Origin: Fulverythrobacter ferritrahens
Lineage (GTDB): Bacteria > Pseudomonadota > Alphaproteobacteria > Sphingomonadales > Sphingomonadaceae
Length of the DNA: 64,000 bases
Assembly (NCBI RefSeq): GCF_020539485.1
Contig: NZ_JACDXU010000002.1
Location: 744,001 to 808,000, forward strand
Reading direction: 5' to 3'
Shown one piece after another: positions 33,137-42,548 of this stretch. The translations under genes were made by a program, and so were the position numbers. The notes beneath the pieces are model-generated. The model had not been told where the DNA came from, did no database searches, and saw nothing but the letters and a program-made list of their open reading frames with translations. Positions within the stretch are counted from its first letter, which is position 1. Every line of letters begins with the position of its first letter.

Positions 33137-35559
33137 GACAATGGCCCGATCATTACCTGCTTGCCGGGAAGTGGCACGAAGTCAAAGTCCACGCTGCAAG
33201 TCGGTGCGTCCTTGCGCTGCACGATAAGCCGGTTGTGGGCGGTGAGTTCAGTGACATAAGTGCGCCCGTCATAGCCGACGACGGCTTCCTCGGTTCGCCC
33301 TTCCAGAGTGGCGAGCGAGCCCACGGGCAGGGGCTGCCCCGCCGCATCGACAAGCACCAGCACCGCCGCCGCTTGCGGCGCGACGCCGAAATTCACGATG
33401 ACGCCGGCGCGATCGTCCGGGATCACCTGCACTTCGGTCCGCTCCGCCTTCATGTCTATGGGCAGGTTGCGCGGATCGATCGACACTGTGTTCGTGGCTA
33501 GTGATCGCAACTCCGGAACCAGCGCCCGGCCGTGGCTGTCAGTATGCGTTATCGGGCGGGTGTTGACCTCCACCGGGGTGTCGGCGCTGGCGCCCTTCAC
33601 CACCGCGAAGCTGTTGCCGATCTGCGGCGCGAAGAAGAGCCCGTCCATCGCCACCACCGCACCTTCGACGGAGGCATGCCCGGTAATGCGCTCGCCAGAC
33701 TGCTCAATGCCTGCGCCCAGAATCGTGTGGTGGGCGTTGTAGGTAAGGTTTGCGGCACGAAGATTCGGGGCATCGCCCGACAACCCCTGGTTCACCACCG
33801 TGCTCCAGCCGAAGTTCCCATGATCCTGGCCGGCATCGTGTGTGTAGCGCGCCGACAGCATCGTAGCGCCTCGGTTATGCGACACGTTGCTCGAACTCCA
33901 GCTATGGTTGCCGAAGGTTACGCTCACGCCCGCGACCACGCCATAGTCCTGCCGATCGCTGAAGTCCTTATAGCCGTTCGCCCAGACGGCAATGCGTCGG
34001 CCGAGCGGGCGGCTCAGCGCCAGATTCACGATGCGGACGTCCCGCTGGGGCAGGTGGACGTGAGTATAGCCGATATTGACCCCCGTTTTGGCGATGGTGA
34101 AGCTGGCCCCAAAACGCTGGGTGCGGCGCGAAAAGGCAACTTGGATCGGCACGTCGATCGGCCCGATGACCGGCCCGGTACCGGGGTCGGGTTCGTGGGG
34201 CCGGGATCCGGCCTTGATCGACGTCGCGGTCACGATGTTCTGAAAATTGGTGTCGGCGCGCGCGACCGAGCCATAGAAATCGATCCCGCCCAGCCTCACC
34301 TGTGCCTCGACCAGATAGCGCATACCGGTCGCACCTTCGAAATGGCTGCCAGCCACCGCCCCGGTCACCGCACCGAACCCGCCCAGGCGAACCGTCCCGC
34401 CCAGCGTGGCGCTGACGAGGCCGGGCATGCTTTCCGCATAGAGGCGCAGGGTGAGACCGTCGGTCACGCCATAGCGTATCATGCCCGAACCGACGATCTG
34501 GGGATAATAGTCGAACGATTTGACGCCGTAATTCAGGCGCGGAAAGCCTACTTCCATTGAAAAGTCGAGCATCCCGCGCGGCAACAACCCCTGCACGAAA
34601 TAGATCGGCCGCGTGATCCTGGTCTCCCGTCCCGTGGCGTCGGTCAGGACCATGGTCGCCGTGGCGCCGCTCCCCAGGTTCGGCAAGGAGCGAAACTGGA
34701 ATGGCCCGCGCCCGACCTCGCCGGTGAAATAGCGCAGGCCGTTGAGGTACAGATCGACCGTAGAAGGCACTGCCGCCGATCCGTTGAGCACCGGCAGCGC
34801 GTTGGTCACCAGGTCGCTGCGGCCGCCGTAGTCCCGGCGCAGCTGTATTCCGCCGAAGCGGTAGGCGCTGCTGATCGAGCCCGGGTCAGCAATGGCATCG
34901 CCGATCGTCAGCACGGCCACGCGGCGCACGTCGATGTAACGCCAATTGGTGTCGAGCCGGACATGGGAAAAGTCCTTCCTGGCGCCGGAAACCCAGTTGG
35001 CATAGCCGCTCGTCTCCGCCACGCCATGCCAGGTGAGCAAGCGCAGGTTATATTGCGCGGTGGCAGCCAAGGAATTGGGGCCCACATCGGCGTAGGCGCC
35101 ATAATTGAGCACGGCCCCCAGATTTCGGACGAGCTTGTCAGGGTCGATAGGGGTGGGAACGGACGCTGCATCGAGCACGACAGGGACGATCGCGCGGCTG
35201 CCTGCGTCGATCTCCACCAGCTGGCGGGCCTCGACATAACGATAATCGACGTCCGGCAGGTCATCCAGGCGGACCAGCGCAGCGTCGGGAGGCAGATGAC
35301 TCACATCGAAGCCGAGCAGCCCCAGGCGCTTGGAACTTGTCGCCAGCTTGCCATCCGGCAGCAGGACGAACTCCCACAGAAGCGGCGAACGCACGCCGTT
35401 CAGCCAAACTTCCAGGACGAGTTGGACCTGTCCGGCGGCGGGAACTTCCTGCCCTTGCGCCGGAGGCGCCAGTGCCAGGAGGAAGCCCGCCGCCAGAACT
35501 CCCCGCAGGATGCAGCGCCTTCTAGCGACTCGTGATCTTGAGGGGGGCGCGTACTTCAC
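33127..35559 (-). CDS. csuD: Outer-membrane fimbrial usher (Csu type)
   Basis: 810 residues: signal peptide (LAAGFLLALAPPAQG), N-terminal capture domain (VQLVLEVWLNGVRSPLLWEF), a long beta-barrel with the central plug region (GDAIADPGSISSAYRFGGIQ, GPFQFRSLPNLGSGATATMV) and two C-terminal domains (PIDMKAERTEVQVIPDDRAG, EEAVVGYDGRTYVTEL). It forms the secretion and assembly pore for SCPU pilins. The GTG start overlaps the chaperone gene by 38 bp. Length and domain order are normal for archaic ushers. Confidence 0.92.
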   Translation of the reverse strand: MKYAPPSRSRVARRRCILRGVLAAGFLLALAPPAQGQEVPAAGQVQLVLEVWLNGVRSPLLWEFVLLPDGKLATSSKRLGLLGFDVSHLPPDAALVRLDDLPDVDYRYVEARQLVEIDAGSRAIVPVVLDAASVPTPIDPDKLVRNLGAVLNYGAYADVGPNSLAATAQYNLRLLTWHGVAETSGYANWVSGARKDFSHVRLDTNWRYIDVRRVAVLTIGDAIADPGSISSAYRFGGIQLRRDYGGRSDLVTNALPVLNGSAAVPSTVDLYLNGLRYFTGEVGRGPFQFRSLPNLGSGATATMVLTDATGRETRITRPIYFVQGLLPRGMLDFSMEVGFPRLNYGVKSFDYYPQIVGSGMIRYGVTDGLTLRLYAESMPGLVSATLGGTVRLGGFGAVTGAVAGSHFEGATGMRYLVEAQVRLGGIDFYGSVARADTNFQNIVTATSIKAGSRPHEPDPGTGPVIGPIDVPIQVAFSRRTQRFGASFTIAKTGVNIGYTHVHLPQRDVRIVNLALSRPLGRRIAVWANGYKDFSDRQDYGVVAGVSVTFGNHSWSSSNVSHNRGATMLSARYTHDAGQDHGNFGWSTVVNQGLSGDAPNLRAANLTYNAHHTILGAGIEQSGERITGHASVEGAVVAMDGLFFAPQIGNSFAVVKGASADTPVEVNTRPITHTDSHGRALVPELRSLATNTVSIDPRNLPIDMKAERTEVQVIPDDRAGVIVNFGVAPQAAAVLVLVDAAGQPLPVGSLATLEGRTEEAVVGYDGRTYVTELTAHNRLIVQRKDAPTCSVDFDFVPLPGKQVMIGPLSCR

Positions 35560-36235
35560 CGGCGCCGACTCCCGCGACCAAGGTCACGCTGGCATTGGCC
35601 TGCGGTAGCTTGGCACCTGCCGGGGATGTCCAGCGACGCGTGGCACCGGGGAGGACATAGCCGTTGAGGCCTTTGCCGAAAGAGATATCTCCCACTTGCA
35701 GCCCGACGACCCGCGCATTCCTCTCGCCGCGGTTGGTCGCCTCAACGACCAGGCTGTCGCCCGAGCGATACGCAGCCCAAGTGACATCGGGGGCGATGTT
35801 AGCCGCGCCGAAGAACAGGGGCATATCGTAGCGAAGGCGGACCTCCACCGCAGCCTCGTCGGCAGTGTCCGTCGCCGTGACCGGGATTTCGTCGATCCAC
35901 AGCCGATAGCTCTTCTCGCCCTTGGTCACCGCACCGGCAGTGCGTGCCACGCGGACTGTGTAGGTCGAATTGCCGGGAACGGTAGCGGCGGGCGGGCTCA
36001 CCACCACGTCAGTGGTCGGCCGGATCACGTCTCCACCGTCAACCTGCGTCCATTCGAAGACGCGCAGCTGAAGCGAAACAGGCGTACTGCCCGTGTTCTG
36101 CAACGTCACCGCAGTCGCTTGCGACGGCGCGCGCACGTCGACAGTGATCGGCTGCACACGGAACGAAGTTTGTGCCGATGCGGCACTGCACGCTACGAGA
36201 GCCAGGCAGCCGGCGAAAATGAAGCGAAAAGCCAT
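35522..36235 (-). CDS. csuC: Periplasmic pilus chaperone (Csu type)
   Basis: 237 residues, signal peptide ending SAASAQ. PapD-like two-domain immunoglobulin fold: FRVQPITVDVRAPSQATAVT and LQNTGSTPVSLQLRVFEW in domain 1, YTVRVARTAGAVTKGEKSYR with the subunit-anchoring arginine/lysine region, then NRGERNARVVGLQ in domain 2. It donates a strand to pilin subunits and hands them to the usher. GGGAGG sits upstream of the ATG at 36235, which is why this start is preferred to the in-frame TTG at 36250. Confidence 0.9.
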   Translation of the reverse strand: MAFRFIFAGCLALVACSAASAQTSFRVQPITVDVRAPSQATAVTLQNTGSTPVSLQLRVFEWTQVDGGDVIRPTTDVVVSPPAATVPGNSTYTVRVARTAGAVTKGEKSYRLWIDEIPVTATDTADEAAVEVRLRYDMPLFFGAANIAPDVTWAAYRSGDSLVVEATNRGERNARVVGLQVGDISFGKGLNGYVLPGATRRWTSPAGAKLPQANASVTLVAGVGAGEVRAPLKITSR

Positions 36236-36246
36236 TCTACCCTCCC

Positions 36247-36771
36247 TCAAAAGGAAACCGTGACGGTAACGACATCGCGATAGGACCCGGGCGTTGGAGC
36301 CGGGCTGATCGCAGGCACCCGGCCATATATCGGGATACCCTGAAAGGCCCCGTTGCCGGTGTCGCTGACCTGGCTCAGAACCACGCTGCGCGCAGGATCC
36401 GAATATAGCTGGTAGGGGATGTTAACGCTGCCGGTGGGGCCCGCCATCGCCCGGTTGGCGATATCGGTGGCGTTTTCCCCTGCGCCGAAATCCACGGTGT
36501 AGTCGACCCCGGGATTGCAGCGCACCTCGATCCCGCCTGCGCCGCCGATGCCGATCTCACCATCGACATTCGACGTCAGCAATTGGGTCTCGCCGAAATC
36601 GAGCGTGGCTTTGCCGGTCCCGCCGGATGCGGAGCCGTTGACCTCGCAAGCGGCGGTGACGGAGAGAAGGACCTCCAGGCTACCGGTCGCTGTGCCCTGC
36701 ACCTGCGCCTGCGCCGCAGTCAATGGCGCAACGATTAGAAAGGCAGAAGAAATAGCAAGTCTTATCATCAT
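36247..36771 (-). CDS. csuA/B: Csu-type major pilin (single SCPU domain)
   Basis: 174 residues, signal peptide ending TAAQAQ. One SCPU domain: VLLSVTAACEVNGSASGG (first disulfide cysteine), IEVRCNPGVDYTVDFGAGEN (second), RSVVLSQVSDTGNGAFQGIP and the closing strand PTPGSYRDVVTVTVSF. It is the first gene of the operon and hence the probable rod subunit. GGGAGAGG precedes the ATG at 36771. The unstable low-GC 5' region upstream (36790-37090) should hold the operon promoter. Confidence 0.88.
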   Translation of the reverse strand: MMIRLAISSAFLIVAPLTAAQAQVQGTATGSLEVLLSVTAACEVNGSASGGTGKATLDFGETQLLTSNVDGEIGIGGAGGIEVRCNPGVDYTVDFGAGENATDIANRAMAGPTGSVNIPYQLYSDPARSVVLSQVSDTGNGAFQGIPIYGRVPAISPAPTPGSYRDVVTVTVSF

Positions 36772-37643
36772 GATAGCCTCTCCCAAATGTAGAAAATTGG
36801 TCTGCGAAGGGAATAATTGTTCCTCTGGGAAGTAATGGCAGACATCGAATTGCCCGGGTCATGAAGGCAGGTCGCCCCCCAGCACCCACGACCTGCGCGA
36901 CGATCCGGGCCGGTGATGGTCAATGCTAATCGGAAAGTGGTCCGCAGCCTCGGCGGTCGAACCGATGCCGTCCTTGGTTCGGGGTATGCTGCAGGATGGG
37001 CTCCGATGCATTCGGTCCTACGAAGTTCCACGTAGTGGCCCAGTCAAGCTATCATAAAGTCATAATATCAATTGATCCGAAGAACACCAAGTGGAATTGA
37101 GAACTCAGCTTCCTCTGGGCGCTGAAACCGTGGATCCAATCTCCCTTCGGGCGCTTCTGCACGCGCGCCGCGCTCTCGTTGTCCACGTGGCCCGCCCTAT
37201 GAATATCCGCTTGCCCGCGATCCGGGCGACCGACTTGTTGAGATGCCACACGCTATCGGTGTGGCCACTTTTGTGGCGAATGCCGGCTTCGATTACCGCT
37301 CCAAACCTGTTCACCCGGCATCGAACGGTCTCATAGGCAAGGTGGCTTCCGCGCTCGATCCTAAACGTCGCGCGGGTGAATCTGAAATTCAGCCAAATTG
37401 CGTGGCAAATGCCCTTGAATGTGGAACAAGAATCTCCAGATTTGATCTGCGGGCCGGGCCCCTCTGGCGATGGATGTCATCGTGATGTCGGACCGCATCG
37501 GGATTTCTCGATGTCGGCTCGGCGTATTTGCTATCTCGCCCTGCTGCATCGTGATCCCATTTGGTTCAGCCACTGGGAGTTTTGTAGATGGAACAATTCG
37601 GTTTGCGCTCGCAGCCTTGCTGCATCGTCGGGAGATATGACCG
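36772..37643. other. Long intergenic region upstream of the pilus operon
   Basis: 872 bp without a supportable gene. The part next to csuA/B is AT-rich (37040-37080) and likely contains its promoter. CTACG and CGTAG arms form a small hairpin at 37019-37036. Weak plus-strand frames (37091-37336 and 37243-37485) could together be a frameshifted old gene, with VDPISLRALLHARRALVVHV then PYEYPLARDPGDRLVEMPHA in the next frame, but codon quality is poor and no family is assured. Confidence 0.4.
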
Positions 37644-37943
37644 ATGACAAATGCAGGTGTCGGCATGCCTTGTCCGGTTTGCGCGGTTCCGCTCGCGATG
37701 ACTGATCGGCAAGGAGTTGAAATTGACTATTGCCCGCAATGTCGGGGTGTCTGGCTCGATCGCGGAGAACTCGACAAGATCATCGAGCGGAGCAGGGCCC
37801 CCGAAACAGTGGTCCAGCCTGTCCCCCCGCAGCAGAATTACGCGCAGCCGTCCGCCGGATCGCCTTGGGGCGACGGCCATCACCAATATCGCAAGGGTTA
37901 CCCCAAGCGAAGGAAATCCTTTCTCGAGGAATTGTTTGACTGA
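37644..37943 (+). CDS. TFIIB-type zinc-ribbon protein
   Basis: 99 residues. The N-terminal zinc ribbon has Cys10/Cys13 (MPCPVCAVPL) and Cys30/Cys33 (YCPQCRGVWLDRGELDKIIE), the zf-TFIIB pattern common in small bacterial proteins. A Gln/Pro-rich linker and a basic C-terminus (YRKGYPKRRKSFLEELFD) follow. Family function is unknown; nucleic-acid or protein binding is likely. Monocistronic, ending at the strong hairpin 37949-37971. Confidence 0.85.
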   Translation: MTNAGVGMPCPVCAVPLAMTDRQGVEIDYCPQCRGVWLDRGELDKIIERSRAPETVVQPVPPQQNYAQPSAGSPWGDGHHQYRKGYPKRRKSFLEELFD

Positions 37944-37948
37944 CCGTG

Positions 37949-37971
37949 CCGGGCCGGCCCGACCGGCCCGG
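37949..37971 (+). terminator. Strong GC hairpin after the zinc-ribbon gene
   Basis: CCGGGCCGG and CCGGCCCGG are perfect 9-bp arms around a CCCGA loop, six bases after the stop. No T-run follows, so it is either a terminator without a U-tract or an mRNA 3'-end stabiliser. Confidence 0.55.
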
Positions 37972-38225
37972 ACTTGCTGCCCGCCACCCGGCAGGGCCCC
38001 CCCAAACCGCATGCTCCGGCTGTCTGCTGAAACAGGCGGCGGGCGCTGTCACTTGCAAACTGGGTCCGCCCAACAGGAACCCTTGGCCGGTGGTGCATCG
38101 GGCCACTGTTTGCAGCCAAGCTACGCCGACAGCGCCTGAGCCGGATGCGGTGCCTTAAGCCACTGGAAGTAACTCCTCGATGAGATCCCGGGTGAAGATC
38201 TACGTGAAGATAAAAGGCGATCCCT

Positions 38226-38648
38226 TCACGGTGAACTCAGTCGAACCTCTGGCAGCTTGGCTAGATCTTGTGCAGACATATTGGTCTGAAGATCCCGATC
38301 ATTGCCGTGGCTGCGGACCGTAAGCCCGGTGAGCGGAACCACGACAAAGCGGTCCGGCTTGCTGTCTTCGATTTCAACCAGGAAGCCTGTTACGCCGCCG
38401 TTCGCATCGCGTTGAATTTGGGCAATATCGCCCAGCTCGGAGCCGTCCTGTGTGACGAGGTTCGCGTCGAGAAGTTGCCGTTCGGTCAGGCCGAGAGCCG
38501 CCTCAGCATTACCCGCCGCGGAAGCGCTTAATGCTGCCTCACGCTCCACCTGGTCTTCGGCCGCGTCCGCCTTTTTTTCTGCTTGGGATTCACATGCACT
38601 CAAGGTCGTGAGAGCAAATGGAAGTATGGCAAGTGCTAAGAGCCGCAT
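38226..38648 (-). CDS. Lipoprotein with PRC-barrel-like C-terminus
   Basis: 140 residues starting MRLLALAILPFALTTLSACE, a clear lipoprotein signal with the lipobox LSAC (Cys19). A charged alanine-rich helix follows (KKADAAEDQVEREAALSASA). The C-terminal part LLDANLVTQDGSELGDIAQI and QRDANGGVTGFLVEIED resembles a PRC-barrel, a fold often seen in periplasmic or photosynthetic-type proteins. Monocistronic, convergent with the zinc-ribbon gene. The 282 bp between the two genes hold only the hairpin. Function unknown. Confidence 0.7.
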   Translation of the reverse strand: MRLLALAILPFALTTLSACESQAEKKADAAEDQVEREAALSASAAGNAEAALGLTERQLLDANLVTQDGSELGDIAQIQRDANGGVTGFLVEIEDSKPDRFVVVPLTGLTVRSHGNDRDLQTNMSAQDLAKLPEVRLSSP

Positions 38649-38759
38649 GGGTCATCTCCGCATTCTGCGCTGCCCCCGAAAATGCAGGAGCGCCCGAAGT
38701 GTTCCAAACTCTATAGGCTCGGTCAAGCGGAACGGCATTGTTTGCCACGCTCGTGCATA

Positions 38760-38794
38760 GGGTGCGCCATATGGTCAAAAGTATGGTATGGGTT
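38760..38794 (+). repeat. 35-bp direct repeat, copy B
   Basis: Partner of the 11969-12003 repeat, with AA in place of CG at the two variable positions. It lies in the 244-bp gap between the lipoprotein gene and the small CDS at 38893. The flanks of the two copies are unrelated, so the similarity has sharp edges. Confidence 0.7.
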
Positions 38795-38892
38795 GGCTAG
38801 ACTGATAGAACCCGTGGCGGGGATTGAGTCCGCGGTTCCGGAACTGGCTTGGGCGTGATCCGGCGGGGCTCGCTTCGAAGGAGGGCTTCGAA

Positions 38893-39189
38893 ATGATCGA
38901 TCGCAGCGGCAAACTCGCCACATTGATCCTGCCGGCAATTCGGCTGCATTATGCGAGCAGCGCCGAGACGCTCGATGAACTCGTCGCGGCGGCCCTCCAG
39001 CAAAACGAAGCTGGGGGCGGGGATGACCCCGATCTGCTCGATGCCGTTACTGCCAGGGTACGCCGGCTTCTCGCCGAGGAAACGATCCCGGACAGGATTG
39101 ACGAGGCTTCCATTGAATCCTTTCCGGCGAGCGATCCGCCAGCATGGATCAGTGGTAAACCCGCCCCTCGCGATGTGGAGCCCGAGTGA
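38893..39189 (+). CDS. Small hypothetical protein with ESFPASDPPAW motif
   Basis: 98 residues from the ATG at 38893, which has GAAGGAGGG ten bases upstream. The middle is helical (DLLDAVTARVRRLLAEETIP) and the C-terminus carries ASIESFPASDPPAWISGKPA, a short motif seen in many small proteobacterial proteins of unknown function. It is followed two bases later by another short frame and then by the ABC export operon. No function assigned. Confidence 0.65.
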   Translation: MIDRSGKLATLILPAIRLHYASSAETLDELVAAALQQNEAGGGDDPDLLDAVTARVRRLLAEETIPDRIDEASIESFPASDPPAWISGKPAPRDVEPE

Positions 39190-39190
39190 T

Positions 39191-39415
39191 ATGGGAAGGC
39201 TGGCCATCAAGCGGGTCTACGCCGGGCGGGATGAGCGCTTCAATCATGGGCGTGTTCCGGCCGACTGTCTGACCGGGAAACACGCGGATCGAACGGCGGG
39301 CGCGGGCCAGATACGAACCGCTCTCAACGGGACGCGGGAAGACCTTTCCGTACCAAAGTTTGCAGGATCATCGCCGGGCGCGAAGGTAACATCCGGATTG
39401 CAATTGCGCCCGTAG
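39191..39415 (+). CDS. Short hypothetical frame, possibly a DUF488-like remnant
   Basis: 74 residues beginning [22 protein letters not shown] at this place is how DUF488 proteins begin, but the expected DRLWPRG block does not follow, and the rest is not recognisable. The ATG overlaps nothing and has GGAG about ten bases upstream. It may be a decayed gene or a chance frame. Confidence 0.3.
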   Translation: MGRLAIKRVYAGRDERFNHGRVPADCLTGKHADRTAGAGQIRTALNGTREDLSVPKFAGSSPGAKVTSGLQLRP

Positions 39416-39421
39416 GGCCTA

Positions 39422-39447
39422 CTCCTTCCAAGCTGTTCAGGAAGGAG
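39422..39447 (+). promoter_or_regulatory. Hairpin sequestering the ribosome-binding site of the ABC operon
   Basis: CTCCTTCC (39422-39429) pairs perfectly with GGAAGGAG (39440-39447) around a ten-base loop. The right arm is the Shine-Dalgarno sequence of the GTG start at 39454, seven bases on. In mRNA this would mask the ribosome-binding site unless it is opened. Confidence 0.6.
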
Positions 39448-39453
39448 CAGGAT

Positions 39454-40188
39454 GTGGGCAGCGCTCCCGGAGGTGGCAGTGGATCGGCACCGGCTTTTCG
39501 GGCGGCGGGGCTCAACAAGGTCTACCGGACCGGCGAGACCGAGGTTCATGCTCTGCGCGACGTCGACCTCGAGATCGCACAAGGCGAAGTGCTGGTCCTG
39601 CTAGGGCCCTCGGGCAGCGGCAAGTCGACCCTGCTCAACATTCTCGGCGGGCTCGATCGTCCGAGTTCGGGAAGCCTGTCCTACATCGATCATGACCTTG
39701 TGGCGGCGGATGAGGGCGCACTGACAAAGTTCAGGCGCACCCACGTCGGCTTCATCTTCCAGTTCTACAACCTGATCCCCAGCCTCACCGCCGAGGAAAA
39801 CGTCCGGCTGGTCACCGACATTGCCGAAACCCCCATGGCACCCGACGAGGCGCTGGAGATGGTTGGCCTCGCCGACCGCCGGGACCACTATCCGGCGCAG
39901 CTGTCCGGCGGCGAGCAGCAGCGCGTGGCCGTCGCCCGGGCCATCGCCAAGCGCCCCTCGGTGCTGCTGTGCGACGAGCCGACCGGCGCGCTCGATAGCA
40001 AGACCGGTGTGCGTGTGCTCGAAACGCTGGCGCGCGCCAACCGCGAGCTTGCCACCACGGTGGTGATCATCACCCATAATGCCGGGATCGCCGCCATGGC
40101 GCACCGCGTGTTCCATTTCCTCGACGGGCGGATTTCCCGCATCGAGACGAACCCCGAGCCGGTCGATCCGGCGGGCATCACCTGGTGA
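39454..40188 (+). CDS. ABC transporter ATP-binding subunit (MacB/LolD type)
   Basis: 244 residues. Walker [11 protein letters not shown]-loop [18 protein letters not shown], signature [16 protein letters not shown], Walker [13 protein letters not shown] and the switch histidine IITHN are all intact. The [12 protein letters not shown] and [12 protein letters not shown] wording is typical of MacB, LolD and DevA. It powers the FtsX-type permease whose gene overlaps its stop by four bases. The start is GTG at 39454, whose ribosome-binding site lies in a hairpin. Confidence 0.93.
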   Translation: MGSAPGGGSGSAPAFRAAGLNKVYRTGETEVHALRDVDLEIAQGEVLVLLGPSGSGKSTLLNILGGLDRPSSGSLSYIDHDLVAADEGALTKFRRTHVGFIFQFYNLIPSLTAEENVRLVTDIAETPMAPDEALEMVGLADRRDHYPAQLSGGEQQRVAVARAIAKRPSVLLCDEPTGALDSKTGVRVLETLARANRELATTVVIITHNAGIAAMAHRVFHFLDGRISRIETNPEPVDPAGITW

Positions 40189-42548
40189 CCGCGCTCGACC
40201 TCAAGCTGGTGCGCAGCCTTTGGCACATGCGCGGCCAGGCGCTGGCCATCGCCGTGGTACTGGCCGCCGCCGCGGCGACTTTCGTGCTGTCGCTGGGCGT
40301 GCACCATTCGCTTACGGCGACCCGCGACGCCTATTATGCGCGCTACCATTTTGCCGACATCTTCGCCGACATGACCCGCGCGCCGCGCAGTGTGGTGGAA
40401 CGGGTTCGAGCCATCCCGGGGGTGGCGGCAGCGCAAGGCACCATCCAGCAATACGCCACGCTCGACTTCCCTGACCGGCCGGCCCCGGTGCGGGTGCTGA
40501 TCAACTCGGTTGACGAACGCGGCCGCGACCGGCTCAACCTTGTCGTCATGCGCTCGGGGCATATGCCCCGTCGGGGGCAAGCGGGCGAGGTCGTGATCGA
40601 CGAGGCCTTCGCCAAGGCCAACGAGCTGGGGATCGGCAGCCGTCTCGATGCGGAAATCTACGGCCGGCGCCAGCGCCTGTCGGTCGTCGGCATCGGTCTT
40701 GCACCCAATTTCATCTATGCCCTCGCACCGGGTGAGATCATCCCCGACGATCGCCGTTTCGGGGTGCTCTGGATGGGCGAGCAGGCGCTGCAAGCCGCGA
40801 CCGATCGCACCGGTGCGATCAACAGCCTTTCGCTCATGCTGGCCCACGGCGCCTCGGAAGCGGAAGTAATCCGCCGGGTCGATGCCGTGCTGGTGCCGTT
40901 CGGCGGGACCGGGGCCTACGGCCGCAAGGACCATCTCTCCCACGCCTTCCTCGACAACGAACTGACCCAGCTTAACGCCATGACGCGGGTGATCCCCCCG
41001 GTGTTCCTGCTCGTCGCCGCGCTGCTGGTCTATGTAGTGCTGGGCCGGATGATCCGCACCGAGCGCACCCAGATCGGCCTGCTCAAGGCCTTCGGTTACA
41101 CGGACCGGACGATCGCCGCGCATTATCTGAAGTTCGCGCTGGTGATCGCCCTTGCCGGCGCAATGCTGGGCTCGCTTGCAGGCATACTGATGGGCCGCTC
41201 GATGACCGCGCTTTATGCGCAGTACTACCGCTTCCCGTTTCTCGAATATCGCATCGCTCCGGCCGTCCTGCTGGGCGCGGCGGGCCTGGCGTTCGGATCG
41301 GCGGCGCTGGGCGCGCTGGGCGGCATGCGCTCGGTGGCCCGGCTTGCACCCGCCGTCGCCATGGCCCCGCCACCGCCGCCGGCCTACCGCGCCGGCCTTG
41401 CCGAAAAGCTCGGGCGCGCAGCCGGCCTGTCTGCCATCGGCCACATGATCCTGCGCCACATCGCCCGCTGGCCCGGCCGTTCGGCGGTGACGGCGGGGGG
41501 GATCGCGCTGTCGATGGGGCTGCTCTTCGCGACGCTGCAATTTCTTGATTCGAGCCGGACCATGCTCGATTCATTCTTCTTCCGGTCGCAGCGGCAGGAT
41601 CTCACCGTGACCTTCACCGAGCCGCGCAACACGGCAGCCGTTCGCGCCCTGGCGCAGATTCCGGGAGTCTTGCGCGTGGAGCCTCTGCGCGCCGTTCCCG
41701 TGATCCTGCGCAATGGCACGCACAGCCGCCGCACGGCGATCGAAAGCGTCTCGCCCGAGGCCAGGCTGACCGCGCGGATCGACAGCGACGGCAGCGAAAT
41801 CGCTGTTCCGCCCGGCGGGGTGATGCTCAGCCGCCAATTGGCCGACAAGCTGGCCCTGCGCGCGGGCGAGCCGGTGGAGGTGGAGCAGCTTGGCGGCCGC
41901 CACATCCGTATGGCCTTGCCGGTGTCCCGCGTCGTCGATGAATTCATCGGTGAGCGGGCCTATGCGAACACTGCTACCCTGATGCGGCTGACGCGCGAGG
42001 ATACTCCGGCGGGTGCGGCGCTGATGCGGATCGATCCTGCCGCCAAGGAACGCATATTGCGCCAGCTCAAGGGAATGCCCGTCGTCCTTGGTGTAAGCGA
42101 GCGCGACGCGGCGCTGGCAAAGTTCGAGGCGATGATCGACGACAATATCTACACCATGCTCGGGTTCTACATCGCCTTCTCCTCGGCCATAGCGGTCGGG
42201 GTGGTCTACAACAGCGCCCGCATCCTGTTTTCGGAACGCGCCCACGAACTCGCCACGCTGCGGGTACTGGGTTATCATCGCGCCGAGGTTGGCATCGTGC
42301 TGCTGGGCGAACTCGCCCTGCTGGTCGCGGCTGCCATACCGCTGGGATGCATCGTGGGGTACTGGCTGGCTCAGTTGATGACGGCAATGTTCAGTTCCGA
42401 CCTGTTCCGCTTGCCGTTCGCGCCGGCGCCCGCCAGCTATGGCTGGTCTGCGGTCATCGTCATCATCGCGACGCTCGGCACCGCCGCGACCGTCGCCCGG
42501 CGCGTGCTGCACCTCGACATGGTGCGAGTGCTGAAGGCGCACGAGTGA
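40185..42548 (+). CDS. ABC transporter permease with two FtsX domains
   Basis: 787 residues. An N-terminal membrane helix (about 16-38) is followed by a periplasmic domain, three helices with the FtsX motif [20 protein letters not shown], then a second half that repeats the layout ([16 protein letters not shown]..., [20 protein letters not shown]). This duplicated architecture belongs to the SalY/YbbP-type mechanotransmission exporters, which move lipids, lipoproteins or peptides, or drive an adaptor, instead of importing nutrients. Overlaps both neighbours (GTGA), forming a three-gene export system. Confidence 0.9.
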   Translation: MTALDLKLVRSLWHMRGQALAIAVVLAAAAATFVLSLGVHHSLTATRDAYYARYHFADIFADMTRAPRSVVERVRAIPGVAAAQGTIQQYATLDFPDRPAPVRVLINSVDERGRDRLNLVVMRSGHMPRRGQAGEVVIDEAFAKANELGIGSRLDAEIYGRRQRLSVVGIGLAPNFIYALAPGEIIPDDRRFGVLWMGEQALQAATDRTGAINSLSLMLAHGASEAEVIRRVDAVLVPFGGTGAYGRKDHLSHAFLDNELTQLNAMTRVIPPVFLLVAALLVYVVLGRMIRTERTQIGLLKAFGYTDRTIAAHYLKFALVIALAGAMLGSLAGILMGRSMTALYAQYYRFPFLEYRIAPAVLLGAAGLAFGSAALGALGGMRSVARLAPAVAMAPPPPPAYRAGLAEKLGRAAGLSAIGHMILRHIARWPGRSAVTAGGIALSMGLLFATLQFLDSSRTMLDSFFFRSQRQDLTVTFTEPRNTAAVRALAQIPGVLRVEPLRAVPVILRNGTHSRRTAIESVSPEARLTARIDSDGSEIAVPPGGVMLSRQLADKLALRAGEPVEVEQLGGRHIRMALPVSRVVDEFIGERAYANTATLMRLTREDTPAGAALMRIDPAAKERILRQLKGMPVVLGVSERDAALAKFEAMIDDNIYTMLGFYIAFSSAIAVGVVYNSARILFSERAHELATLRVLGYHRAEVGIVLLGELALLVAAAIPLGCIVGYWLAQLMTAMFSSDLFRLPFAPAPASYGWSAVIVIIATLGTAATVARRVLHLDMVRVLKAHE

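Noticed and set aside
37091-37485. Possible frameshifted rhodanese-like gene
   Set aside because: Only loose similarity (VDPISLRALLHARRALVVHV), no active-site cysteine, poor codon pattern.
39888-41540. 550-residue frame antisense to the ABC operon
   Set aside because: Arg/His-rich low-quality protein opposite intact Walker and FtsX motifs.
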